64,000 nt of DNA from Timonella corticicola (GCF_042683685.1 NZ_JBHUOP010000001.1:62001-126000), one strand, 5' to 3'. Counted from the first letter of the stretch, positions 44,071 to 52,993 are shown. The notes: generated by a model not told the origin, from the letters alone. Numbers and translations: made by a program.

Positions 44071-45138
44071 ATGATTCAAGGATCATATGGAGCGCGATAT
44101 ACACAACGTGCAAGGGTGATTGCCCTAGCAGTGGTTGCTGCATTGGCATTCATGTTCAGCGCGGCTCCGGCGCAGGCGTCTGCAGGAGACGAGTCGCCTT
44201 TGGCGTTGACAACGAAGGTTGTCTCTGGTCAGAAGTTCAAGGCAGGTGACACTGTCAAAATCAGATTGACGGCGAAGAACACCTCGAAGAAGACCATTGA
44301 AATGCCTGCCCAGTCAGGGCTTCTTGTCTCATTCGCAAGACAGTATCTTGGCGAACAGGAGACGCTGACCGGTGGATTCGTGCTGGATGGTTTCGGGGAA
44401 GACGACACCTACGCCTACTGGGATTACTACAAGGCATTACCTGGAAGGGTCAAGGCCGGTGAGTCTTTCTCAACGACAATCACCTACAAAGCTGTTGCGC
44501 AGGATGTTGCGAATGGTGGGGTATTCGCGACACTCAGCTACGTCAACGACACGACGAGCTACGAGGATCTATCGTTCGTGTTCGCGACAGTTCCCGCAAG
44601 TGGGAAGAGCGATCCAACTGTTCGTGGAACGTCAAAGGTTGGCAAGCTGTTGACTGTAGCACCGGGCTACACCGGTGTGTGGAACCACAATTACGAGTAC
44701 CAGTGGTTGCGGAACGGAAAGGCGATCAAGGGTGCCACGAAGTCAACGTATAAGTTGAAGGCTGCTGATGCCGGTAAGAAGATCTCAGTACTGATCGCAG
44801 GGGAAGACCGCGCTGGCTTCAACGGTTGGGCGGTCTTCGAAGCCAATGTGGCAAAGAAGATCGCAGCGCTTACTCTTAAAGCTCCTACACCACGGGTGAC
44901 CGGTACGACCAAGGTTGGCAAGACCTTGAAGGCTACAACGAGTGGCTGGACCAAGAACACCAAGAAGTCGTACCAGTGGTATGCGAACGGTAAGAAGATC
45001 AAGGGGGCAACGAAGTCGTCGCTCAAACTGACCAAAGCCCACGCGGGTAAGCGCATCACTGTGAAGGTCACCGGTAAGAAGGCTGGATACAAGACCGTTG
45101 TGAAAACGTCTAAGAAGACCGTCACGATCAAGCGGTAG
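44071..45138 (+). CDS. Secreted Lys-rich protein with two Ig-like repeats
   Basis: 355 residues. The signal peptide has a basic start (RYTQRAR), the hydrophobic core VIALAVVAALAFMFSAA and a probable AQA|SAG cleavage site near residue 37. The mature part starts with a domain of about 145 residues of beta character (TVKIRLTAKNTSKKTIEM), resembling bacterial NEAT/COG1361-like beta domains. Two Ig-like repeats follow, each with a YQW-x-x-NGK-x-IKGATKS core (about 208–262 and 290–345). The very high Lys content and lack of an LPXTG motif suggest a soluble or wall-associated basic protein. Both sides carry near-identical hairpins. The function is unknown. Confidence 0.8.
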   Translation: MIQGSYGARYTQRARVIALAVVAALAFMFSAAPAQASAGDESPLALTTKVVSGQKFKAGDTVKIRLTAKNTSKKTIEMPAQSGLLVSFARQYLGEQETLTGGFVLDGFGEDDTYAYWDYYKALPGRVKAGESFSTTITYKAVAQDVANGGVFATLSYVNDTTSYEDLSFVFATVPASGKSDPTVRGTSKVGKLLTVAPGYTGVWNHNYEYQWLRNGKAIKGATKSTYKLKAADAGKKISVLIAGEDRAGFNGWAVFEANVAKKIAALTLKAPTPRVTGTTKVGKTLKATTSGWTKNTKKSYQWYANGKKIKGATKSSLKLTKAHAGKRITVKVTGKKAGYKTVVKTSKKTVTIKR

Positions 45139-45153
45139 GTTCTTAGCCTTACC

Positions 45154-45204
45154 CGACGAGGCCCTTCTGCCAGCGCAGTGTGCGCTGGCAGAAGGGCCTC
45201 GTCG
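45154..45204. terminator. Perfect 24-bp-stem hairpin, copy 2
   Basis: Perfect 24-nt arms (45154–45177, 45181–45204) with loop GTG. The arm sequence is the same as at 43892–43944. It lies 16 bp after the secreted-protein stop. On the minus strand it follows ATTGACGACGAG (45209–45198). Confidence 0.8.
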
Positions 45205-45237
45205 TCAATCTGCGTTGTGTGTCGATGACAGAGTGCT

Positions 45238-45302
45238 ACACACCCAAAATGCGACGAGACCACCCACTTTTTGTGGGTGGTCTCGTCGCATTTTGGGTGT
45301 GT
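45238..45302. terminator. Perfect 30-bp-stem hairpin between convergent genes
   Basis: Two perfect 30-nt arms (45238–45267, 45273–45302) with a T5 loop; the stem contains GCGACGAGACCACCCAC and the outer part ACACACCCAAAA. On the minus strand it follows apeB by about 40 bp. Its symmetry makes it usable from both directions. Confidence 0.75.
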
Positions 45303-45341
45303 GCAGACCGTAGGCCGGACGACTGACCGGTCTGCGGCAGA

Positions 45342-46607
45342 TCAAGCGCCCGCGAAGAACGCTCCGATTGCTCGCGACAGGTAGACAACGTCGTTGACGT
45401 GGCACATCTCGCGGGCGGAGTGCATCGAGATCAGGGGGATACCCACGTCAACGGTGCGGATGCCGATGCGGGTCGCGGTGAGCGGACCGATTGTGGAGCC
45501 ACACGGGCTGTTGTTGTTCGACACGAAATCCTGATACGGCACGCCAGCCGCTTCACAGGAGCGAACCCACAGGGCCGCGCCAACGCCATCGGTTGCGTAC
45601 CTCTGGTTGGCGTTGATCTTGAGCAGCGGGCCGTTTCCGGCGAGTGGCTGGACGTTTGGGTCGTGGCGTTCGCCGTAGTTCGGGTGGATGGAGTGTCCGG
45701 CGTCCGAGGAGATGCACCAGGATTGAGCCATTGCGCGCGCGGACTCTTCGAGCGTTGCGCCAAGGCCATCGTAGATTCGGGTCAGCACATCCTCAAGGAA
45801 TGGTCCGCACGCACCGGAACGGGTTTCGGAGCCGATCTCCTCGTGGTCGAATGCCGCGAGCATCGAGATGTGGCCGCCATCCTCTGGCGCGTTCAGCAGC
45901 GCAACGAGCCCGGCGTAGGTCGAGGACAGGTTGTCCATGCGCGGTGCGGCGAACAGGGTGTCGTCGAGTCCGAAGCGAGCGGGCGGCTGGGTGTCGGTCG
46001 AGATGATGTCGTAGCCGGCCACGTCCTGCGAGGGGATGTCGGCAAGTTGCGCGAGGTGTCCCAACACGTCCGCCGCACGTGGATCACCCACCCCATACAC
46101 GGGCGCGGTGTTGCGCTGCTTGTCGAGTTTCAGGCCGTTGTTGGCTTCACGGTCCAAGTGGATGGCCAACTGCGGGATACGCATGAATGGACCGGTGCGC
46201 ACGAGGTGTTGCGACCCGTCCTTGAGCACGAGACGCCCCGAGAGTTCGAGTTCCCGGTCAAGCCACGAGTTCAGCAAAGGACCGCCGTACACCTCGACCC
46301 CGACCTGGAGCCAGCCGTGCGAACCGATCGTGGACTGGGGCTTGAGTTTGAAGCCGGGGGAGTCCGTGTGTGCGCCGAGGATACGAACCGGTGCGGTGGT
46401 CGGCGCGTTGTCCGGGGTGATCCACGCGATGATCGCACCGTCGCGGATCACGAATGTCTTCTTCGGGGCGATCCACGGGTCTTCTTCCTTGAGTTCCGAG
46501 AATCCGGCGCTGGTGAGTTGGCGGGCGACCTCGTGGGCCGCGTGATATGACGATGGGCTTGCTTGGATGAACTCGGCGAAGCCGGTCATGTATTCGGTCG
46601 TATCCAT
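45342..46607 (-). CDS. apeB: M18 family aminopeptidase
   Basis: A 421-residue dinuclear zinc aminopeptidase of the M18 (ApeB/DAP) family that removes N-terminal residues from peptides, probably in the cytoplasm. Metal-site motifs are HTDSPGFKLK, MDNLSSTYAGL, FDHEEIGSETRSGA with the catalytic Glu, and SSDAGHSIHPNY. The C-terminal ISMHSAREMCHVNDV carries the last His ligand. It is a single minus-strand gene in a region crowded with hairpins. Confidence 0.95.
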   Translation of the reverse strand: MDTTEYMTGFAEFIQASPSSYHAAHEVARQLTSAGFSELKEEDPWIAPKKTFVIRDGAIIAWITPDNAPTTAPVRILGAHTDSPGFKLKPQSTIGSHGWLQVGVEVYGGPLLNSWLDRELELSGRLVLKDGSQHLVRTGPFMRIPQLAIHLDREANNGLKLDKQRNTAPVYGVGDPRAADVLGHLAQLADIPSQDVAGYDIISTDTQPPARFGLDDTLFAAPRMDNLSSTYAGLVALLNAPEDGGHISMLAAFDHEEIGSETRSGACGPFLEDVLTRIYDGLGATLEESARAMAQSWCISSDAGHSIHPNYGERHDPNVQPLAGNGPLLKINANQRYATDGVGAALWVRSCEAAGVPYQDFVSNNNSPCGSTIGPLTATRIGIRTVDVGIPLISMHSAREMCHVNDVVYLSRAIGAFFAGA

Positions 46608-46676
46608 GTTTTACATTCTCTCACTGCTTCGGAGGCGGGTATGGCGCGGCGCAGAGTGTGTGGTCGCCGCTGCGCG

Positions 46677-46697
46677 CGAGTGGGAAAATCCCACTCG
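46677..46697. terminator. Small perfect hairpin
   Basis: CGAGTGGGA / TCCCACTCG, 9-bp stem, loop AAA, in the 46608–47010 gap between apeB and the MocR gene. That gap also holds repeats A and B and shows no gene. Confidence 0.5.
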
Positions 46698-46716
46698 TGG
46701 CGCACCTGAAACCGGT

Positions 46717-46777
46717 GTTTCGGTTCTGTCGGCACTGTTGCCACATAAAACCGGAACACCGCCGACAACACCGCAAC
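46717..46777. repeat. Dispersed palindromic repeat A, copy 2
   Basis: The left arm GTTTCGGTTCTGTCGGCA… (46717–46742) pairs with a right arm near 46753–46777 containing CGCCGACAACACCGCAAC. It matches the element at 1588–1648 in both arms and in overall length. Confidence 0.65.
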
Positions 46778-46921
46778 ATCGGGCCACTCGCCAACGCATG
46801 TGTATTGCTTGGCGACGATTCGGCGCGACCCGTGGGAGTCCATCCGCTGGGAGGTGGGCTGGACTGGGAGGCGGCAGGTTCGTCGTCAAGCAGATGTTTG
46901 CGGTGGGCGCTCGCAAGCCCG

Positions 46922-46990
46922 CGAACTCAGCCATTTACCCACGAACTCAGCTTTGTGCGAGCTGAGTTTGTGGGTAAATGGCTGAGTTCG
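46922..46990. repeat. Dispersed 69-bp palindromic repeat B, copy 2
   Basis: Two 31-nt arms (46922–46952, 46960–46990) differ by a single C/T, leaving a TTGTGCG loop, so it is a nearly perfect palindrome. Each arm contains CGAACTCAG twice. It is the same length as, and clearly homologous to, 35420–35488. It ends 20 bp from the 3' end of the MocR gene and may also serve it as a terminator. Confidence 0.8.
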
Positions 46991-47010
46991 ACTTCGAATA
47001 CGGAGCTGGA

Positions 47011-48408
47011 TCAGCCCATCTGGGCTGCGCGGCCGATCAGTGCGCCCAACTCGTCGTAGTTCTCCCGGACGTTCCCCGTGCTCACCCGCACGTGTGGACC
47101 CGTGTCGAGAGCGGTTCGCGCAGAGGGGGCTGTAGCCTGCGCACCGTTCCGCCCTCGGGCCGAGCCGATGTGCGTGAACGGGCCACCGGGGGCCACCCGA
47201 ATTCCCTGGGCAGCGAGGTAGACGACTGTCGCCTGCTCGTTGATGACTGGAACCCAGATGTTGAGGCCCTCGCCATGAAGAACTGGGATGCCTTGAGACT
47301 CAATGCCCTTGATGATCTGCTTGCGGCGACTCGCATACTTGGCGCGCGCGGACGCAATGTGATCTTGGGTGAGTCGATCATTGAGCAGTTCCAACAGGAC
47401 TGTTTGGAGGATGCGGCTCGTCCATCCGGGGCCGAGCATTCGGCGCGCGACGATCTGCTGGACTATCGGGCGTGGCCCGCCCAACGCTGCGATCCGCAGG
47501 TCGGGTCCATGCGATTTTGAATAACTGTGGATGTGCACGACCTGATCGGGAAGGTGCGTGCCCAGGCTGAGGTCGGCGGTGGGACAGATAGCGCCGCAGT
47601 GGTCGTCCTCGATGATGTGGAGCGAACTGCCACGGGGATGCTCCCGAACGACGGCGGCAAGGTCAGCGGTGCGTTCCGGGGTCATGGTCGCCCCGGTTGG
47701 GTTCTGGGCACGAGGCTGAATGACAAGCACCGTGCAACCGGCATTCAACGCATCCTCCACTCCCTGCGGTGTGACACCGTGGGCGTCTATCGCCATCGGT
47801 ACCGCCTGGGCCCCAAGCACGTCTATGAGGTCGAGGAACGGGGGAAAACTGGGGGCCTCCACCCCTACCCGCGAGCCGACTCCGATGAGGGTCTCCAACA
47901 CCCGCGTCAAACCGTCGAGAGCACCGTCCACCACCGTGACCTCCTCGGGCGGGTAGGACCAGGCAGCGCGCAGGCGCTTCTCAAGAAGGGGAAGTATCGG
48001 CTGCCCCAGGTAACTGGACGTCACCGCACCGGTCGTGCGACGGCCAAGCCGTGAAAACGCGGGACCCACAGTTGGGAGTAACTGGGGATCGGGAGTACCC
48101 GATGACAGGTCCAGTCGATACGGCACCGGCGTCGAGTGGGCTAGACCGCCGTAGCGCGGTGGCAGCCACGGCGTGTTTTGTTCAAGAACGAAAGTTCCTT
48201 TTCGTCCGCGCGACGCGATCAGTCCCGATTCGGCGAGAGCATGCCAGGCCCCAGCCACCGTGCCAGGCGACACCCGCAGGATGGCCGCGATCTCCCGTAC
48301 GGTGGGCAACCTGGTGCCGGAGGGCAGGTCACCGCTACGGATGCGACTGCCCACGGCAGCGGCAATGGAGGTTGGAGACACGTCCGTCAACTCGCTCAAA
48401 AAGTCCAT
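47011..48408 (-). CDS. MocR-type GntR/aminotransferase regulator
   Basis: 465 residues from the ATG at 48408, which puts the GntR helices at the usual distance; in-frame starts at 48474 and further up exist and neither has a strong ribosome site. The winged helix is RIRSGDLPSGTRLPTVREIAAILRVSPGTVAGAWHAL. The fused class I aminotransferase domain has HSYSKSHGPDLRIAALGG with the PLP Lys. MocR proteins sense PLP-linked amino compounds. It is divergent from the nitrilase–dihydropyrimidinase operon, so it is its likely regulator. Confidence 0.9.
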   Translation of the reverse strand: MDFLSELTDVSPTSIAAAVGSRIRSGDLPSGTRLPTVREIAAILRVSPGTVAGAWHALAESGLIASRGRKGTFVLEQNTPWLPPRYGGLAHSTPVPYRLDLSSGTPDPQLLPTVGPAFSRLGRRTTGAVTSSYLGQPILPLLEKRLRAAWSYPPEEVTVVDGALDGLTRVLETLIGVGSRVGVEAPSFPPFLDLIDVLGAQAVPMAIDAHGVTPQGVEDALNAGCTVLVIQPRAQNPTGATMTPERTADLAAVVREHPRGSSLHIIEDDHCGAICPTADLSLGTHLPDQVVHIHSYSKSHGPDLRIAALGGPRPIVQQIVARRMLGPGWTSRILQTVLLELLNDRLTQDHIASARAKYASRRKQIIKGIESQGIPVLHGEGLNIWVPVINEQATVVYLAAQGIRVAPGGPFTHIGSARGRNGAQATAPSARTALDTGPHVRVSTGNVRENYDELGALIGRAAQMG

Positions 48409-48488
48409 ATCTAAGGATGTGCGCACTGAGAACCCTCGGATGACGGATTCGACGACATTTAACAGATCGGTCATGAGCGTTCTTGTAA

Positions 48489-48507
48489 ACGTTACGCGGC
48501 GCAACGT
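48489..48507. promoter_or_regulatory. Possible MocR operator
   Basis: ACGTT (48489–48493) and AACGT (48503–48507) form an inverted repeat around a GC-rich centre, in the 171-bp divergent region between the MocR gene and the nitrilase gene. The placement fits an operator; no direct proof. Confidence 0.3.
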
Positions 48508-48579
48508 CACTGAAATGTTCAAGGAGCAGAGTCACACATCATCCGGTAAGCGCCTAACCCCAAGGAGAACGCGATCAAC

Positions 48580-49428
48580 ATGAACAAAGTCAAGATTGCT
48601 CTGACCCAGTGCACCTGGACCGGAGACAAGGAGTCCATGCTCCAACTGCACGAGGACTACACGCGGCAGGCCGCCGCGGAGGGTGCTCAGGTGATCTGCT
48701 ATCAGGAACTCTTCTACGGCCCCTACTTCGGTATCACGCAGGACACCGAGTACTACAAGTACGCCGAAACCATTCCAGGGCCAACCACGAGCCGGTTCAG
48801 CGAACTCGCAAGGGAACTGGGAATCGTCATCGTGCTTCCCATCTATGAGGAAGACCAGCCGGGCGTCCTGTACAACACGGCAGTCGTCATAGACGCGGAC
48901 GGAAGCGTCCTCGGACAGTATCGCAAGCACCACATCCCGCACCTGCCCAAGTTCTGGGAGAAGTTCTACTTCCGCCCAGGCAACATGGGCTACCCGGTGT
49001 TCGACACGGCAGTCGGCAAGATCGGCGTCAATATCTGCTACGACCGACACTTCCCAGAGGGTTGGCGCGCCCTTGCCCTGGGTGGAGCCGAGATCGTGTT
49101 CAACCCCAACGCCACGGCGCCGGGTATCTCGAACAAGCTGTGGGAGATCGAACAGCCAGCGGCAGCGGTCGCGAACGGCTACTTCGTCGTCGCAACCAAC
49201 CGCGTGGGCCTTGAGGACAACGAGTACGGCGATGAGGCTGTCAACTTCTACGGATCGTCCTACGTGGTGGGCCCAGACGGCAACTATGTCGGCGAGGTCG
49301 GTTCGAACTCAGAGCCGCAACTGCTGCTCCGCGAGATTGATCTGGACCAGGTGCGCGAGGTCCGGGAACGCTGGCAGTTCTTCCGCGACCGCCGCCCGGA
49401 CGCCTACGGCGCCATCGTGGCACCTTGA
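48580..49428 (+). CDS. Nitrilase-superfamily amidohydrolase, beta-ureidopropionase-like
   Basis: 282 residues after an AAGGAGAA site. The catalytic triad is visible: E43 (ICYQELFYGP), K116 (YRKHHIPHLP) and C153 (NICYDRHFPEGWR). This is the carbamoylputrescine amidase/beta-ureidopropionase branch, which hydrolyses N-carbamoyl compounds to an amine, CO2 and ammonia. Next to a dihydropyrimidinase the natural substrate would be N-carbamoyl-beta-alanine, giving beta-alanine. It is the first gene of the putative pyrimidine/hydantoin operon, divergent from MocR. Confidence 0.92.
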   Translation: MNKVKIALTQCTWTGDKESMLQLHEDYTRQAAAEGAQVICYQELFYGPYFGITQDTEYYKYAETIPGPTTSRFSELARELGIVIVLPIYEEDQPGVLYNTAVVIDADGSVLGQYRKHHIPHLPKFWEKFYFRPGNMGYPVFDTAVGKIGVNICYDRHFPEGWRALALGGAEIVFNPNATAPGISNKLWEIEQPAAAVANGYFVVATNRVGLEDNEYGDEAVNFYGSSYVVGPDGNYVGEVGSNSEPQLLLREIDLDQVREVRERWQFFRDRRPDAYGAIVAP

Positions 49429-49461
49429 GTTCAGTTTCTTAGTCGAAGTGGGAGGTAACGC

Positions 49462-50877
49462 ATGTACACGCTGATCACAGGTGGAACCGTGGTGAACGCG
49501 ACGGGGTCAAGCCGCGCCGACGTGCTCATCGAGGATGAGAAGATCGCCGCGGTCCTCGAACCTGGCTCGAACATCTTGGGCACGGCGTTCCTTGCGGGGA
49601 TCGACCGGGTCATCGACGCAACCGGGAAGTACGTGATTCCCGGTGGCATCGATGCCCACACTCACATGGAGATGCCGTTTGGTGGCACGTTTGCCTCAGA
49701 CACGTTTGAGACCGGAACGCGTGCCGCAGCATGGGGTGGCACCACCACGATCATCGACTTCGCGGTGCAGTATGCGGGCGAGGACGTACTCACGCAGTTC
49801 GCCCGTTGGCACGAGAAGGCCGCCGGAAAATGCGCGATCGACTATGCATTCCACCAGATCATCGGTGGGGTCAACGATGTGTCGCTGGCGGCGATGGACA
49901 CCCTGATAGATGAGGGCGTGTCGAGCTTCAAACTCTTCATGGCCTACAAGGACGTGTTCCTCTCCGACGACGGCCAGATCGTCCAGGCGATGCAGACGGC
50001 ATCCCACAACGGTGGGCTACTGATGATGCACGCAGAGAACGGCAGCGTCATCGACCTGTTGCAGAAGCAGGCGCTTGAGCGGGGCGAGACGGATCCGGTC
50101 TATCACGGGTTGACTCGTCCCTGGCAGACCGAGGAGGAGGCAACCTATCGCGCGATCCGACTCGCGGAGTTGACCGGCGCCCCGCTGTACGTGGTCCACG
50201 TGTCCGCGAAGCAGGCTGCGATGCGGATCGCCGAGGCTCGTGACACCGGCCAGAACGTGTTCGGCGAGACCTGCCCGCAGTACCTGTGGCTGTCACTTGA
50301 GGATCAGCTCGGTGCACCGGGATTCGAAGGGTCCAAGTGGGTGTGCTCGACACCGCTGCGCCCCAAGGCACACGGCCACCAGGACCACATGTGGACTTCC
50401 CTGCGCACGAACGATCTTCAACTTGTCTCGACGGATCACTGCCCGTTCTGCATGAAGGGTCAGAAGGAATTGGGACTGGGCGATTTCACGAAGATCCCGA
50501 ACGGCATCGGCTCGGTCGAACACCGCCTCGATTTGATCTATCAGGGCGTGGTCACCGGAAAGATCTCGCTCGAACGCTGGGTTGAGATCTGCTGCACCAC
50601 CCCAGCCCGCATGTTCGGTATGTACGGCAAGAAGGGCGTGCTCCAACCCGGTGCGGACGCGGATGTCGTGGTGTACGACCCGCAGGGCAAGACGAACATC
50701 TCGGCCCAGACCCACCACATGAATCTGGACTACTCGGCCTGGGAGGGCTGGGAGATCGATGGGCATGTGGACACCGTTGTATCTCGCGGCCTGGTGGTGG
50801 TGGACGACGGTGAGTACTTCGGCCATGCAGGTCACGGCCAATACATCAAGCGTGGATTGTCGCAGTACCTGATCTAG
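49462..50877 (+). CDS. hydA: Dihydropyrimidinase / D-hydantoinase
   Basis: A 471-residue amidohydrolase-fold enzyme opening cyclic amides (dihydrouracil to N-carbamoyl-beta-alanine, or hydantoins). Metal site: GGIDAHTHMEMPF (HxH), the carboxylated Lys in SSFKLFMAYKD, His in LYVVHVSAK and in the ETCPQYL region, and Asp in STDHCPF. A GGGAGG site precedes ATG 49462. It lies 33 bp after the nitrilase; the two catalyse consecutive steps. Confidence 0.95.
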   Translation: MYTLITGGTVVNATGSSRADVLIEDEKIAAVLEPGSNILGTAFLAGIDRVIDATGKYVIPGGIDAHTHMEMPFGGTFASDTFETGTRAAAWGGTTTIIDFAVQYAGEDVLTQFARWHEKAAGKCAIDYAFHQIIGGVNDVSLAAMDTLIDEGVSSFKLFMAYKDVFLSDDGQIVQAMQTASHNGGLLMMHAENGSVIDLLQKQALERGETDPVYHGLTRPWQTEEEATYRAIRLAELTGAPLYVVHVSAKQAAMRIAEARDTGQNVFGETCPQYLWLSLEDQLGAPGFEGSKWVCSTPLRPKAHGHQDHMWTSLRTNDLQLVSTDHCPFCMKGQKELGLGDFTKIPNGIGSVEHRLDLIYQGVVTGKISLERWVEICCTTPARMFGMYGKKGVLQPGADADVVVYDPQGKTNISAQTHHMNLDYSAWEGWEIDGHVDTVVSRGLVVVDDGEYFGHAGHGQYIKRGLSQYLI

Positions 50878-50954
50878 CAGCAGACATAAAGGTTCCGGCA
50901 CCTGGAACGTACAGGAAGCACGGAACACCGTAACCGATGTGAAAGGGGAGGGAC

Positions 50955-51986
50955 ATGGAATTTGGTGTCGTTCTTCAGCCTGATCCGCCAACCGCCCGCA
51001 CAGTGGAGTTGGCCAAGCGGGCGGAAACGTACGGGTTCAGTCATGCCTGGCTGTTCGACTCGCACCTTTTGTGGCAGGAACCGTTCCCGATCTTCTCGAG
51101 GATTCTCAACGAAACACACCGCATCAAGGTCGGCACGTACGTGACCAACCCCGCGACTCGCGACTGGACGGTGTTGGCCTCGGCGTTTGCGACCTTGAAC
51201 GAGATGTACGGCAACCGTACGGTCTGCGGCATTGGTCGCGGTGACTCGGCGTTGCGTGCGCTTGGGCGCAAGCCAGCGAAGCTCTCGGAGTTACGGCAGG
51301 CCATCCACGTGATCCGGGAACTCGCAAGTTCCCGTGCGGTTGAGCACGAGGGAGCAACGCTGCGGTTTCCCTGGGCGCAGAGCTCTGAGTTGGAGATGTG
51401 GGTGGCTGCATACGGGCCACTCGCACTGAAGCTGACAGGTGAGGTGGGCGATGGCTTCATCCTTCAGTTAGCTGACTTGGACATCGCGGAGTGGATGATC
51501 AAGACGGTGCGCGGCGCAGCCGAGGCCGCTGGCCGTGACCCGGATGCGATCAAGTTCTGCATTGGCGCACCCATGTATGTGGGTGACGGGGATGATCCGA
51601 TTGCCCGCGAGCACATGATCAATCAGTGCCGCTGGTTCGGCGGCATGGTGGGTAACCACGTTGCGGACATCGTGTCCAAATATGGTGGCGGTTCGGATGT
51701 GCCTGCGGCGCTCACTGACTACATTGCGGGTCGCGAGAGCTACGACTACAACTCGCATGGCCGCGCGACGAACACGCACACCGACTTCGTCCCCGACGAG
51801 ATCGTGGAGCGCTTCTGCATCATCGGCTCTCCCAAAGAACACATTGCGAAGCTCAATGCGCTCAAGGATCTGGGTGTGCACCAGTTCGCCGGGTACCTAC
51901 AACATGACAACAAGGACGCCACCTTGGCGGCATATGGAAATGAGATCATTCCCGCCGTTCGTGACGTGGTTTTGGCACGATCATGA
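50955..51986 (+). CDS. LLM-class flavin/F420-dependent oxidoreductase
   Basis: A 343-residue luciferase-like TIM barrel starting at ATG 50955 after GGGGAGGGAC. It starts MEFGVVLQPDPPTARTVELAKRAE and has GFSHAWLFDSHLLWQEPF and VCGIGRGDSALRALGRKP, matching LLM oxidoreductases often found beside hydantoinases. The cofactor (FMN, FAD or F420) cannot be decided. In this operon it could do the pyrimidine-ring redox step that is otherwise missing. It overlaps the permease gene by 4 bp. Confidence 0.88.
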   Translation: MEFGVVLQPDPPTARTVELAKRAETYGFSHAWLFDSHLLWQEPFPIFSRILNETHRIKVGTYVTNPATRDWTVLASAFATLNEMYGNRTVCGIGRGDSALRALGRKPAKLSELRQAIHVIRELASSRAVEHEGATLRFPWAQSSELEMWVAAYGPLALKLTGEVGDGFILQLADLDIAEWMIKTVRGAAEAAGRDPDAIKFCIGAPMYVGDGDDPIAREHMINQCRWFGGMVGNHVADIVSKYGGGSDVPAALTDYIAGRESYDYNSHGRATNTHTDFVPDEIVERFCIIGSPKEHIAKLNALKDLGVHQFAGYLQHDNKDATLAAYGNEIIPAVRDVVLARS

Positions 51987-52993
51987 GCGCTGCGCAGGAC
52001 ACGCACGTCTTAGAGACAGAGGAGCGCACTGACGTGGGATCATCTGGTTCATTGCCGACGAGCCCATCGCGGATACCGTCCCGCACCTCCCAGCGGGGCC
52101 AAGCCGGTGCTGCTCGCTTCGCGCGAGCAGCACTGTCGAACCGGATTGTGGCAGCGGTTCTGGCGATTCTCGCAGTGGGCAGCGTATGGGAACTGTATAA
52201 GGCGCTTGGCCCCGATCAGGGCTGGTCGCTCGGTGAGACGCGAATCCTGCCCCGTACAACCGACATCGTGATGCCTCATACGTGGAGCATGGTGGGACGG
52301 CTGTTCGATCCGGTGTCTGGTGCTTCGGGTGCCGCAAGCCTGTGGTGGGCGGTCGTGGTGGCTGCGATCTTCACCCTATCGATAGCCATCGCCGGGTGGC
52401 TGATTGGCGTGCTCGTGGGCGTGATCCTGGCCGTGGCCATGCAGCGCCTGAAGATCGTGGAGCGGGCGGTACTCCCACTCGTGATCGTGTCACAGACGGT
52501 GCCTCTGATCGCATTGGCGCCGCTTGTCCGATCGTGGGGCTCGCAGATTTCCATCGGCTCGATCACCTGGGCGCCGTGGATGTCCGTCGCGGTGATCGCC
52601 TCCTACCTGGCATTCTTCCCCGTCGCGGTCGGAACATTGCGTGGCCTGCAATCTCCCAGCCAGATACAGGTGGAACTTCTGCACGCCTACGGCGCTGGCT
52701 GGTGGACCACACTGGTGCGGTTGCGGGTACCGGCCGCAATCCCTCAGATCCTTCCAGCCCTGCGCCTGGCCGCCGCGAACGCGGTTGTCGGCACGGTCGT
52801 CGCCGAGGTCGCCACGGGGCTACCGGGTGGAATCGGCCGCATGATCCTCGAGTACGCGAACTTCGCGGCATCCGATCCCGCAAAGCCCTGGGCACCGATC
52901 TTCGGCTCAGTGATCTTGGGTCTACTCGCAGCGGGAGCGATTGGCCTACTCGGCGCATCGCTCAAGAAGTATCGACGTGTGGAGGCACGATGA
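51983..52993 (+). CDS. ABC transporter permease (SsuC/ThiX-like)
   Basis: 336 residues. The polar N-terminus (about residues 1–50) is followed by six or so membrane helices of the binding-protein-dependent inner-membrane component. The EAA-like loop is LLHAYGAGWWTTLVRLRVPAAIPQILPALRLA, where the ATPase docks. It belongs to the nitrate/sulfonate/taurine–pyrimidine (NitT/TauT) permease family. It is linked by 4-bp overlaps to the LLM gene before it and the ATPase after it. Confidence 0.92.
   Translation: MSAAQDTHVLETEERTDVGSSGSLPTSPSRIPSRTSQRGQAGAARFARAALSNRIVAAVLAILAVGSVWELYKALGPDQGWSLGETRILPRTTDIVMPHTWSMVGRLFDPVSGASGAASLWWAVVVAAIFTLSIAIAGWLIGVLVGVILAVAMQRLKIVERAVLPLVIVSQTVPLIALAPLVRSWGSQISIGSITWAPWMSVAVIASYLAFFPVAVGTLRGLQSPSQIQVELLHAYGAGWWTTLVRLRVPAAIPQILPALRLAAANAVVGTVVAEVATGLPGGIGRMILEYANFAASDPAKPWAPIFGSVILGLLAAGAIGLLGASLKKYRRVEAR

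Noticed and set aside
45399..46550. 383-codon frame antisense to apeB
   Set aside because: The sense strand encodes a clear M18 peptidase; the antisense product is Val/Gly/Arg-rich shadow sequence.
46608..47010. CRISPR-like or transposon remnant suspected from repeated GAACTCAGC units
   Set aside because: Units are arranged as a palindrome, not as spaced direct repeats, and no cas or transposase sequence is nearby; it is better described as a palindromic repeat element.
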